A DNA stretch of 32,255 nt from a bacterium (GTDB taxonomy: Archaea > Nanobdellota > Nanobdellia > SCGC-AAA011-G17 > GW2011-AR17), in contig JAUYPF010000053.1 of NCBI GenBank assembly GCA_030697685.1, positions 1-32,255 on the forward strand, read 5' to 3'. Below are positions 1 through 8,908 of the stretch, in pieces. The notes beneath the pieces were generated by a model, which saw nothing but the letters and a program-made list of their open reading frames with translations, was not told the origin of the DNA and made no database searches. Numbering within the stretch: the first letter of the stretch is position 1; each line of letters begins with the position of its first letter. A program made the translations under genes and the position numbers.

Positions 1-351
1 TATAAAACACACACAAAAGCTTCTGCATCTGATATTTACAAAATAATCCAGAAAGAAGGAACTCTCCGTTTTTTCTATGAACCATTAATTCTTCATTTTC
101 AGTGTAAAGATAAAGAAGCAGCTGAAAAAGTTTTACAACTCCTACAAAATAATGGCTTTAAGAAATCTTGTTTGAGATCATTTAAACATTGGACAATAGA
201 AATCAATGACACAGGAAGCATGGAAACAATAGTCACAAAAGATCTCTCTAAAGAATATATTACTCTTCTCGTGAAAGAAGCAAATATTCGTTTGAAAAAA
301 ACAAAAGAAAATATAACTAAATTAGAAAAACTATTCCTGCTTCTCTTCTAA
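1..351 (+). CDS. taw3: C-terminal part of tRNA wybutosine-synthesis methyltransferase TYW3/Taw3-like protein (5' truncated by window edge)
   Basis: Frame 1 is open from base 1 to TAA at 349-351: ...GTLRFFYEPLILHFQCKDKEAAEKVLQLLQNNGFKKSCLRS...WTIEIND...EYITLLVKEANIRLKK. The EPLILHxxCxD, NNGFKxS and YxxLLVxEAN pattern resembles the TYW3 family C-terminus. Confidence 0.72.
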   Translation, partial: YKTHTKASASDIYKIIQKEGTLRFFYEPLILHFQCKDKEAAEKVLQLLQNNGFKKSCLRSFKHWTIEINDTGSMETIVTKDLSKEYITLLVKEANIRLKKTKENITKLEKLFLLLF

Positions 352-606
352 AGCCTTATCAACCATTTCTTCAAGTCTTGCTTTATACGCATCTATAGCA
401 TAACTTGTCCCATCAACACGAATATACTGACCACCACCCCAAATTTTATTTTCATAACTTTCAATTTCTACAGATTCACCAGCAATACGTGCATTCCTGC
501 TTCCAGTAGTTTTTTCAAACTGTGTTCCATACCATGTAAGATATGAACTAAGAGCAATAGCTGCAGCAACACCGCCCCAAATTTTATATTGTATATCCAA
601 TGCCAT
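331..606 (-). CDS. Small hypothetical protein with N-terminal transmembrane segment
   Basis: 91-aa ORF with N-terminal hydrophobic stretch (GGVAAAIALSSYLTWYG); its 3' end overlaps the convergent taw3 gene by 21 nt. Confidence 0.6.
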   Translation of the reverse strand: MALDIQYKIWGGVAAAIALSSYLTWYGTQFEKTTGSRNARIAGESVEIESYENKIWGGGQYIRVDGTSYAIDAYKARLEEMVDKALEEKQE

Positions 607-655
607 TATTTTTTTCTCCTCGGCAATATCCCTATAAAAAAATAAAATAAAAAAA

Positions 656-2572
656 TTATTTCTTACTGAAAAGCATTCGTAAGAATACTAAAGCAAGAAC
701 GATTAAGATTACATCCACAAGAATCCAGAAGCTTCCTGGTGTTTTCTCTGCAAACCATGTATTAACACCAGCAAAGAAACTGTCTGCTTCAGCTGCTTTT
801 TCACCAAAATCAACAGTGACAATTTCAGTAACTTCATTTCCTGCATCATCGCTTACAGTGATTTGAATGTCATGTTTTCCTTCAGTTGTATCATCTAATG
901 AAAGGTAAACATAGCCATGTGCTTCATCTCCAGCTTGCAATAATGAGAGATATTCTGTTCCTGTAGTTTCAGCCCAGCTTACATCTTCAACAATAATACT
1001 GATAACCTTATCATCCTCACCATTATTGCTGACAATCATATTCAAAGTAAGCTCATTTCCTTCAACAGAATAATCTTCAGAAATATCTAAATTAAGATCT
1101 CCAACAGCTTCTTCCTCACTACAAGAGCTTACTGTAACAGTAATCAATTCACTATCAAGAGTATTCCCATTCTTATCATTAAGAATAGCTTCTAAAGAAT
1201 AACTTCCTTCTTTAATATCATTAGGTAAACTAAGATCAAAGCTTATTTTTTCTTCATTGTCGCTATCATCAAAATCACCTAAATCGATAGTATCAGAATT
1301 TTCTTCAACATCAAGGTCTGCATCTCGTAGTTCAATATAAAGATCATTGATAGAATCAGCACCAGTACTTGTTGCAACAATAGATACTCTATAATCATCT
1401 CCACAAACAAGACCAACTTCTGGGCTTAAACTTGTATCTGAAATGACTGCATCTTGATCTTCTCTATCAAAATCAATTTCTACAGATTCATAATCACAAC
1501 TATCATCTTCATTGCCATCTTCATGGACTTGAACAAAGAGCTCGTAATTGTCATCTTCATCAAGATCTGTTGGCAGTTCAAAGTCAAAGCTAAATGTTTC
1601 AGTTTCATCCTCATCAATAGAGCCTTCAACACGTACAACCTTTTCTTTATTACCAGTATCTGTATTGTATAATGTTACTTCTACTTCTACGTCAAGATCA
1701 TCATTTGCTTTATTTTCGATTTTCACTTCCATAGGAATAGTATCTCCAGGAATGAAATCATCTCCATCATCAGGATTTCTAATCTCAATATCAAAGTCGC
1801 TTCCTTGTTTTCCTTCCTCACAGATATCTGCTACAAGTTCTGCGCTTAATGAAAGACTAGAGCTCTTAGTAGAACTTCCTGTAGCACTAACACCGATAGT
1901 CCCACTATAACTTCCAAAGTCCATATCAGAATCAGGATTAAGAGTGGCAGTAACAGTCATGCTTGATCCAGGTGTAAGAGAACTACTTGCTCCAGAAAAG
2001 CTCACACTCATTTCATCATCATCATTATCTAAAACTTTGCCTATATCACCATCAGAACTTGTAAAATTAATAATCCAACTAGAAAGTGTAGTACTTCCAT
2101 CATTAGTAATACTAAATGTTTCACTCTCATCTTGATCATGAACATCAAAACTTAAGCTGCTTACACTAGTGGTAAAAGAATCTTTACTATTAATAGTAAG
2201 GCTGTAAGGCAAGCTTTCTATATTTGTAGAATTAGTTGTATCAGTTCCTGTAATAATCCCTGTATAAATTCCCGCTGCTTTTGCAGGCACAGTCATAGTA
2301 AAACTAACTGTTGCACTTCCGTTGGCAGGCACACTCACGCTTCCAATTGTTGGAGCACTGATGGTATTTGCTCCAGAAATTAAACTGCTACTAGTACTGG
2401 AAACTGTCATAGCTGTAGCTCCAGCATTAAAATAAACAATATCAAAAGTAACGCTAGTTCCTGGATCCCCTGACTCACTTGCAATTGGACTTCCGCTAAG
2501 ATCACCATCAGCAGCAACAAATACAAAAGCCATAAGGAATATCAATAATGTACTTATAATGAATTTTTTCAT
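656..2572 (-). CDS. Secreted, membrane-anchored acidic surface protein with repeated beta-sandwich (CARDB/NPCBM-associated-like) domains
   Basis: 638-aa ORF with N-terminal signal peptide (MKKFIISTLLIFLMAFVFVAA), Ser/Thr/Asp/Glu-rich body, and C-terminal TM plus basic tail (SFWILVDVILIVLALVFLRMLFSKK). Confidence 0.75.
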   Translation of the reverse strand: MKKFIISTLLIFLMAFVFVAADGDLSGSPIASESGDPGTSVTFDIVYFNAGATAMTVSSTSSSLISGANTISAPTIGSVSVPANGSATVSFTMTVPAKAAGIYTGIITGTDTTNSTNIESLPYSLTINSKDSFTTSVSSLSFDVHDQDESETFSITNDGSTTLSSWIINFTSSDGDIGKVLDNDDDEMSVSFSGASSSLTPGSSMTVTATLNPDSDMDFGSYSGTIGVSATGSSTKSSSLSLSAELVADICEEGKQGSDFDIEIRNPDDGDDFIPGDTIPMEVKIENKANDDLDVEVEVTLYNTDTGNKEKVVRVEGSIDEDETETFSFDFELPTDLDEDDNYELFVQVHEDGNEDDSCDYESVEIDFDREDQDAVISDTSLSPEVGLVCGDDYRVSIVATSTGADSINDLYIELRDADLDVEENSDTIDLGDFDDSDNEEKISFDLSLPNDIKEGSYSLEAILNDKNGNTLDSELITVTVSSCSEEEAVGDLNLDISEDYSVEGNELTLNMIVSNNGEDDKVISIIVEDVSWAETTGTEYLSLLQAGDEAHGYVYLSLDDTTEGKHDIQITVSDDAGNEVTEIVTVDFGEKAAEADSFFAGVNTWFAEKTPGSFWILVDVILIVLALVFLRMLFSKK

Positions 2573-2799
2573 AGTCTAAAACCCCCTAAATGGTGTTTTC
2601 AATGTAAGACAGTCCTTTTTTAAAGCTTCTGATTTTTAAAGAAGGGAATTTAGTCTCCAATCGAGGACAAAGAGAAAGGGAATTATTTTTAAAGAGAGAA
2701 GAAATTTCTCAAGAATATAGCCCAAGAAAATTACAACATTATATTTACTGAAGTGGTAAAAGAATGGAATGGGGTAAATTATAGAATTCAATAGAGAAG

Positions 2800-3342
2800 A
2801 TGGATAATATTCAGAGTTTTTTGTACGACCAAATTGGATATAGAAAAATAGAACAGCTTCTAAAAAAAAAGAGAATATATTTTCCTTATCTCATGGATTT
2901 TTTTTCTGGGACTGTATTAGGAAGCTGGCGACCATCAATAAAATCTTCAACAGATATCTCAACACAATGGCCAAGAGTTCCTTATATAAAACAAAAAGTA
3001 AGAAATTCTGAAAATATGTTTTCTCATCGACTTTTACTCAAAGATTTTTTTGTAGGATATACCCTTGATGGTGTAGATGGTTTTTTGAGTAGTAGTAGAA
3101 GAAAATATTTCCCTTATGCTCATTTAGAAATCCCAAATATAGAACTTACAAAAAATAGTTGGAGAGCATGGCTCAAATCTCCTAGCATAGAAATAGAAAT
3201 CAATGAAGCTCCAATAAAAGAAGCAAAATATTGCACCATAGATTTTTTGCTTGAAGACTCTGATGTTGATAAAATAAATAGGCTCATAAAAGAATATTCT
3301 ATAAGAATTGGAGAAGAAATAAAGAAATTAACTATAAAATAG
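2800..3342 (+). CDS. Hypothetical protein
   Basis: 180-aa ORF in its own intergenic space; no family recognised. Confidence 0.6.
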   Translation: MDNIQSFLYDQIGYRKIEQLLKKKRIYFPYLMDFFSGTVLGSWRPSIKSSTDISTQWPRVPYIKQKVRNSENMFSHRLLLKDFFVGYTLDGVDGFLSSSRRKYFPYAHLEIPNIELTKNSWRAWLKSPSIEIEINEAPIKEAKYCTIDFLLEDSDVDKINRLIKEYSIRIGEEIKKLTIK

Positions 3343-3344
3343 CT

Positions 3345-6300
3345 TCACACTTTCAAACTCAAAACCTTAGATACACCATCTTGCATGGTAACTCCATAAA
3401 TGGTTTGTGCTTCAGAAATAATTGCATCATTATGTGAGATAACAATATACTGTGCACCCTTAGAATACTTTGCAATCAACTTTGATAGCAATTCAGAATT
3501 CTTCTTATCTAAAGCAGCATCTACCTCATCCATCAAATAGAACCAAGAAGGTTCAAACTCTTGAATAGCAAAAATAAAAGATAATGCCGTAAGCGTTTTT
3601 TCTCCTCCAGAAAGACTCTTGATATCTAAATATTTACTTCCTACAATTCTAACACGAATATCTACTCCACCATCAAAAACATTTTCAGGATTTTCTAATA
3701 CTAATTCAGCATCTCCTTTTGTAGATAAAGATGCAAAGATCTCTTTGAAATTTCTTTCTAATAATTTGAATGTCTTCATAAAACTTTCTTGTTTCTTACT
3801 TTCAATCTCAAACATCATTTTTAAGACATCCTCTTTTTCTAATTTTAGTGTATCAAATTTCTGGGTGAGATGTCCATATTCCTCATTGACTTTTTCATAA
3901 ATTTCCAAGGCTCGCAAGTTTACGTTGCCCATAGTACGCAGCATATTTTCAAAATTCTTAATTTCAGCATGGAGATCAGAAAGTGTAATACCTCTTCTGA
4001 GGGAAACATCTTTGAATGGTTCAAATTCTTTCTTCAATCCTTCTACTTCTCCTCCAAGCACTGCTTTTTTAATAGAAACATCATTTCTTTTTCCTTCAAC
4101 ACCACGAATGCGTTCTTCATTTCGAATAAGCACGTTATCTCTCTTTTGAATAAACTCCTCACACTTTGCTCGCTTATTGAACATTTCCTTGTATTCAGCA
4201 TAAAATTGTTTTTGATTTTTCTCCTTAATCTTTAAGATATCATCATTTGATTTCAATTCTTCATGCAATTCTTTTAATTCTTTAGAGAAACTCTCAAATT
4301 CTTTCTCCATATTCTTTAAAATACTAAGAACTTTCTCTTTTTCAGAGCTATACAAACTAATTTGATTATGCAAAGAATTTTTCTCAGAGTCATTCTTAAT
4401 AATTTGTTCTCTCAATCCTTGTCTTTGTACCTCAAAGTTCTCAAACTCTTTACTGACTTCAGAACTTCCTCTCTTAGAAAGAGTTTCCATATGCCCTTGC
4501 TTTTCTAATTTTAATTTTCCTAGCTCTTTTTCAATACCTGCAAAAGAATGTTCAAAATGTTTCCCATCAAATTCTTTACTCTGAGCAAGCAATTCCTTCC
4601 TTTTTGCTTCTAACTCTTTCACATCTTCTGTACCACCAATAGAAACTTCTGCAGCACGAATTTCCGCTTCAAGAACAGCTTTTCTTTCTCTGGAATAAAT
4701 AATATCTTCTTCATTGTCTGTTTTTTTCTTTTCTAATAATGTGACAGTTTCATTTAGTCTTTCCATATCCTTCTCAAGTCTTTCCATACCAGAACTGACT
4801 TCTTTTTGTTGGAATCCTAAACCTCCTGAACTTTCTCTTCGAAAACCTCCAATCATTGCACCAGAAGTTTCCATAAGATCTCCTGTCAAAGTAATCATCC
4901 TTGCCCGTCCAATGCCAATCCTACGTGCAGTGGCAATATCATCAACAACAACAGTTCCACCAAGAACATATTTGAATACAGAAGCAAATTTAGATTCATA
5001 TTGCACAAGTTCAATTGCAAGACCATGTGTTCCATGTTCTTTTGCAATTTGTTTTTCCTCATTACTAATAGATCTTTCTTGTAATTTATTTAAAGGGAGG
5101 AATGTAACAACACCTAATTTATTTTCTTTCAAATATTGAATGCATTTTGCAGCAATGGCATCATTTGCAACAACAATACTTTTCATTCTTGTTCCAGCAG
5201 CAACTTCCATAGCCAAGGAATATTTCCCAGAAACTTGGCCCAAGTCTGCAACAGTCCCATATACTCCTTGCATTTTTTGTTCAATAATTTTCTTGATCGC
5301 AAGATCTCCCGCACTTGCTTCTCGAATACCAATACTCTTTGTCCGTAATTTTGCAAATTCTTCATGAGCATCCATGAGTTTGCTTCGTGCAGAACCGAGT
5401 TGTGCAGAATACACAGAGCTTTGATTCAATGCTTCAGAAAGTTTTTTCATAATTTCTTTAAATTCTTCTCTATTTTTCTTGAGTTTAGAAAATTTTTCTT
5501 GATCTTCCTTTTTCAAGGCTTGAATTTTTTCTATTCTTTGATCTAATGCTTGAATTTCATAATCAATTCTGTCTTTTTTTCGTAATTCATTTTGCTTTTC
5601 TTCTTCTAAACCAAGAATTTCTCTTTGTTTTGCTTCTATTTTTTGATCTAATTCCTCAAGAAGTTTAGAAACATCATCTTGATTGGCAATGCCATGTTTT
5701 TTCTTATAGGATTCAATCTTCTGTAAAAGTTGTTCCTCTTTTTTCTTTACATCTTCATTTTCTTTATGTAATCTTCCTTGTTTCGTATGTGCTTCTTGAA
5801 CTTTTGTTTCATACTCTTTTATACTTTCATCAAGGCTTTGTTTCCTTTCTTTAAGTTTCTTCAGTTCATTCTCGCACACATCTCTTCGTGAACTATCTTT
5901 GATAACTTTTGTTTTGAGATCTTCAATTTCTTTTCCTAATTCCCTTTGTCTTTTGTCCCCTTTCTCATTCAATTCAGTATTAATGACTCCAATTTCTCGT
6001 CGTTTTTCTTGAATTTCCTGTTTTGCTTGTGTAATTTCTGTTTGTATTCCTGAAATTTCTTTTTCAAATTCAACATATTTCTTTTCGACCAGTTCCAGCT
6101 CATCACTCTTTTCTTTGAGCATCAAATGCACACGCGTTGCTTTATTCCTTCCAATATTTTGTTCTAATTCCTTATACTCAATTGCTTGGTCTCTGTCTTT
6201 TTTCAAATCTTTTAGTGTTTTTTCTCTCTCTATAAGAATAATCTCTGCTTCATTCAATCGCTCTTGAACTTTATTCAATTCATTCATTGCTTTTTCTTTC

Positions 6301-6821
6301 TTTTCTTCAAACACAGAAATCCCAGCAATTTCTTCAATAACTTCTCTTCTCTCTACTGGCCTCATTTCCATGAAATGCACAATGTCTCCCTGCAAAACAA
6401 TATTATGCCCATCAGGATCGATACGTGCAGCAGAAAGAATATCAAGAACTTGTTGCCTTGTCATAGTCTTATCATTGACATAATACGTACTGTTTCCAGA
6501 TTGTTTGACTACTCGTGTAATTTTTACTTCTTTATTATCTATGGGAAAAGATTTTTTAGAATTATCAAAATGGATAGAAACTTCTGCTTCAGATGCAGCC
6601 TTTCCCTGCTTACCTCCATTGTAAATAAGGTTCGCAGATTTCTCAGCTCGTAGACCTTTTGCTGAGCTTTTTCCTAGAACAAAACAGATTGCGTCAATGA
6701 TGTTGCTTTTTCCAAAACCATTTGGACCTATTACAGCATTATAACCCTCTATAAGGTCAATATCAACTCTTTTAGCAAATGATTTAAATCCCTTCGCTGT
6801 AAGCTTAGTTATAATAGTCAA
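3345..6821 (-). CDS. smc: Chromosome segregation protein SMC
   Basis: 1158 aa: N-terminal Walker A (GPNGFGKSNIID), long coiled coils, hinge (GVYGTVADLGQVSGKYSLAMEVAAG), C-motif LSGGEKTLTALSF, Walker B FYLMDEVDAALD. Confidence 0.97.
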   Translation of the reverse strand: MTIITKLTAKGFKSFAKRVDIDLIEGYNAVIGPNGFGKSNIIDAICFVLGKSSAKGLRAEKSANLIYNGGKQGKAASEAEVSIHFDNSKKSFPIDNKEVKITRVVKQSGNSTYYVNDKTMTRQQVLDILSAARIDPDGHNIVLQGDIVHFMEMRPVERREVIEEIAGISVFEEKKEKAMNELNKVQERLNEAEIILIEREKTLKDLKKDRDQAIEYKELEQNIGRNKATRVHLMLKEKSDELELVEKKYVEFEKEISGIQTEITQAKQEIQEKRREIGVINTELNEKGDKRQRELGKEIEDLKTKVIKDSSRRDVCENELKKLKERKQSLDESIKEYETKVQEAHTKQGRLHKENEDVKKKEEQLLQKIESYKKKHGIANQDDVSKLLEELDQKIEAKQREILGLEEEKQNELRKKDRIDYEIQALDQRIEKIQALKKEDQEKFSKLKKNREEFKEIMKKLSEALNQSSVYSAQLGSARSKLMDAHEEFAKLRTKSIGIREASAGDLAIKKIIEQKMQGVYGTVADLGQVSGKYSLAMEVAAGTRMKSIVVANDAIAAKCIQYLKENKLGVVTFLPLNKLQERSISNEEKQIAKEHGTHGLAIELVQYESKFASVFKYVLGGTVVVDDIATARRIGIGRARMITLTGDLMETSGAMIGGFRRESSGGLGFQQKEVSSGMERLEKDMERLNETVTLLEKKKTDNEEDIIYSRERKAVLEAEIRAAEVSIGGTEDVKELEAKRKELLAQSKEFDGKHFEHSFAGIEKELGKLKLEKQGHMETLSKRGSSEVSKEFENFEVQRQGLREQIIKNDSEKNSLHNQISLYSSEKEKVLSILKNMEKEFESFSKELKELHEELKSNDDILKIKEKNQKQFYAEYKEMFNKRAKCEEFIQKRDNVLIRNEERIRGVEGKRNDVSIKKAVLGGEVEGLKKEFEPFKDVSLRRGITLSDLHAEIKNFENMLRTMGNVNLRALEIYEKVNEEYGHLTQKFDTLKLEKEDVLKMMFEIESKKQESFMKTFKLLERNFKEIFASLSTKGDAELVLENPENVFDGGVDIRVRIVGSKYLDIKSLSGGEKTLTALSFIFAIQEFEPSWFYLMDEVDAALDKKNSELLSKLIAKYSKGAQYIVISHNDAIISEAQTIYGVTMQDGVSKVLSLKV

Positions 6822-6883
6822 TAGATCACCTTTTTATCTTTTTTTTTCAAGTCTTGACGGTATATAAAGGTTTTTGTTTGAGA

Positions 6884-7069
6884 TTATGTTTTTTCAACTC
6901 CATAAGGGATAGAATCATACTTTCCAAAAAAGGTTTCACAATCATAACAAATAAGCAGATTGTTCAGAACTATATGATTTTGGGGATTAGGATTTTGAGG
7001 CTCTTCATCCACTCTATGGTAGCCTCTCATGCAACACATATCTCTTTCTAGAATTATAAGCTCTGCCAT
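6884..7069 (-). CDS. Small Cys-containing protein, possibly degenerate HNH/zinc-ribbon-like or a gene remnant
   Basis: 61-aa ORF with CCMRG...NNLLICYDC pattern. The same frame stays open upstream to 7180 without ATG/GTG/TTG (see findings). Confidence 0.4.
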   Translation of the reverse strand: MAELIILERDMCCMRGYHRVDEEPQNPNPQNHIVLNNLLICYDCETFFGKYDSIPYGVEKT

Positions 7070-7195
7070 TGCAACAATACCTCTATTTCCTACTCGTATG
7101 TTTGCTCGTTCTACAAGAGTATCAAGGTCTAATTTACTCCTAGGAATAATATCATCATCTGGTACACAAGAAAAATAATGTTAGAGTATAAAAAT

Positions 7196-7612
7196 CTATT
7201 TACTAGACTGAGCAACACGAACATTTGCTTGTAAGAATTCAGCTAAGGATAAAGCAAAATGCTTTCGAATATAAGATTCTTCAACTGTAAGAGGACTTTC
7301 AAATCTTCTTTCACTCATGCCTAAAAGACCATTACTAGAAAAGCGTGAGTCAGGTACAAAGGAAGGTCTCTGAAAATACAAATCAACTTCTTCATGATCA
7401 TAGAAAGTGCAACGATTCACTGTATGTGCAAGACTTCTGCCGAATTGTTCTTTGCTATTATTTCCAGCAACAAGAATATCATACAATCTTTCTTCAGGAA
7501 AGGTAATTTTTGGATTTATTCCTATTCCTACAAAACTTGTTTGGCAATCATCAATACGCCCATCTGTATGATAAGTAAAATTCTTCATTTTAACAACATA
7601 AATCTCTTGCAT
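7196..7612 (-). CDS. Hypothetical protein
   Basis: 138-aa ORF, longest frame in the interval. Confidence 0.55.
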   Translation of the reverse strand: MQEIYVVKMKNFTYHTDGRIDDCQTSFVGIGINPKITFPEERLYDILVAGNNSKEQFGRSLAHTVNRCTFYDHEEVDLYFQRPSFVPDSRFSSNGLLGMSERRFESPLTVEESYIRKHFALSLAEFLQANVRVAQSSK

Positions 7613-7698
7613 AAAAAGCTAATATTTTCTTCCCCTTTATTTACTTTTTCACTGCAAAATAACAAACTTTAAATAAGAGATATAACTCTATATATAAC

Positions 7699-7914
7699 AT
7701 GAAAACAGAAGCAAGGGTAAAGTCTTGGGGAAGCTCTCTTGGACTTATTGTCCCAAAAGAAGTTGTAAAAAAAGAGCATTTATCTGATGGAGAACAAGTG
7801 ATTATAGATATACAAAAAAAGAAGAATATTAAAGACATTTTTGGAAGTTTAAAAGGCTGGAAAATAGACTCCCAGAAAATGAAAGATACAATGCGAAGAG
7901 AATGGGGCGAGTGA
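7699..7914 (+). CDS. AbrB/MazE-fold (VapB-like) antitoxin
   Basis: 71 aa: KSWGSSLGLIVPKEVVKKEHLSDGEQVIIDI is a typical swapped-hairpin AbrB sequence; overlaps a downstream PIN gene by 13 nt. Confidence 0.85.
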   Translation: MKTEARVKSWGSSLGLIVPKEVVKKEHLSDGEQVIIDIQKKKNIKDIFGSLKGWKIDSQKMKDTMRREWGE

Positions 7915-8273
7915 AATATTTTTTAGATACATATGCAATGATTGAGATTACAAAGGCAAATGAATCCTATGAAAAATATCTAACTGAGAATCTTACAACA
8001 TGTGCACTGAATCTCTATGAATTTTTTTACTCTTGTCTTAAAGATTATGGAGAAGAAAAAGCAAAAGAGTTATTTTATGTTTTTCATAGTATATCCCTAA
8101 CAATAAGTAATGAGGATATTTTTCTCGCCGCAAAATTAAAAATGAAATATGCAAAGAATAAAATTTCCTATGCTGATGCTTTAGGATATGCAATGGCAAT
8201 AAATAGGAATATGCGTTTCTTAACAGGTGATAAAGAATTTAAAGATTTAGAACAAGTTGAATTTGTAAAATAA
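7902..8273 (+). CDS. PIN-domain ribonuclease toxin (VapC-like)
   Basis: 123 aa: FLDTYAMIE (acidic residue 1), NLYEFF, SYADALGYAMA and FLTGDKEF match PIN/VapC motifs; partner gene immediately upstream. Confidence 0.85.
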   Translation: MGRVKYFLDTYAMIEITKANESYEKYLTENLTTCALNLYEFFYSCLKDYGEEKAKELFYVFHSISLTISNEDIFLAAKLKMKYAKNKISYADALGYAMAINRNMRFLTGDKEFKDLEQVEFVK

Positions 8274-8275
8274 TT

Positions 8276-8731
8276 CTACTTTTTCACTGCAAAAAACCAA
8301 TAGATATTTTTATCTGGATGCGCACAATGTTTCCATCCCCAAACTTTCTTAAAATAAGAAATAGTATACTTATGTTCTGGTCCAAGCCATGGATCAAGGA
8401 GATAGACATATTTTCTTCCAATTTTTTTAAGCACTGCATAATGCCCTACTTTTTCGGGAGAATACCAGTAACTAATAATAATTTTATACTTTTCTTTTTG
8501 TAATTTTTGTAATGCTGCAAGAGTTCCAAAACGTTTATACACACACTTTAATTTATATTTTTTCACTAAATTAAAAAAAGATTTATCATATGTCCCTTGT
8601 TTTTTAGTATGAAGAACTTGTGCTACATGGTGCTCTTTTCTTTTCACACCTACAGAGGCTAAAACCATCCTTGCAGAAGCTGGTCCACAAGTATATTCTC
8701 TCTCTTGTTCATAGTAGGGTACTCGTACCAT
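8276..8731 (-). CDS. C39-like papain-fold peptidase domain protein
   Basis: 151 aa: VPYYEQEREYTCGPASARMVL (Cys), GHYAVLKKI (His), YLLDPWLG (Asp) follow the peptidase C39-like order. Confidence 0.75.
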   Translation of the reverse strand: MVRVPYYEQEREYTCGPASARMVLASVGVKRKEHHVAQVLHTKKQGTYDKSFFNLVKKYKLKCVYKRFGTLAALQKLQKEKYKIIISYWYSPEKVGHYAVLKKIGRKYVYLLDPWLGPEHKYTISYFKKVWGWKHCAHPDKNIYWFFAVKK

Positions 8732-8908
8732 AAAATGCCAAATCTTAACGAACTATTTAAGGCTTCTCGTGATTGATTTTGAACATTTTTTTTGTCCCTT
8801 TTTCAACCGTTCTGCTGAGTCTATTTTGGTAAAAATGCAGAATTTGAGGGTTTAAGGTCTTTGTTTATATAAGGTAAAAAATAAAAAATAGGTTTAAAAG
8901 ACTTAAAG

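Noticed and set aside
1454-2135. Several plus-strand ORFs inside the surface-protein gene
   Set aside because: Antisense shadows of a Ser/Asp-rich coding sequence; low complexity.
3619-6653. Multiple plus-strand ORFs inside smc
   Set aside because: Antisense, Phe/Ser-rich translations typical of shadow frames of coiled-coil genes.
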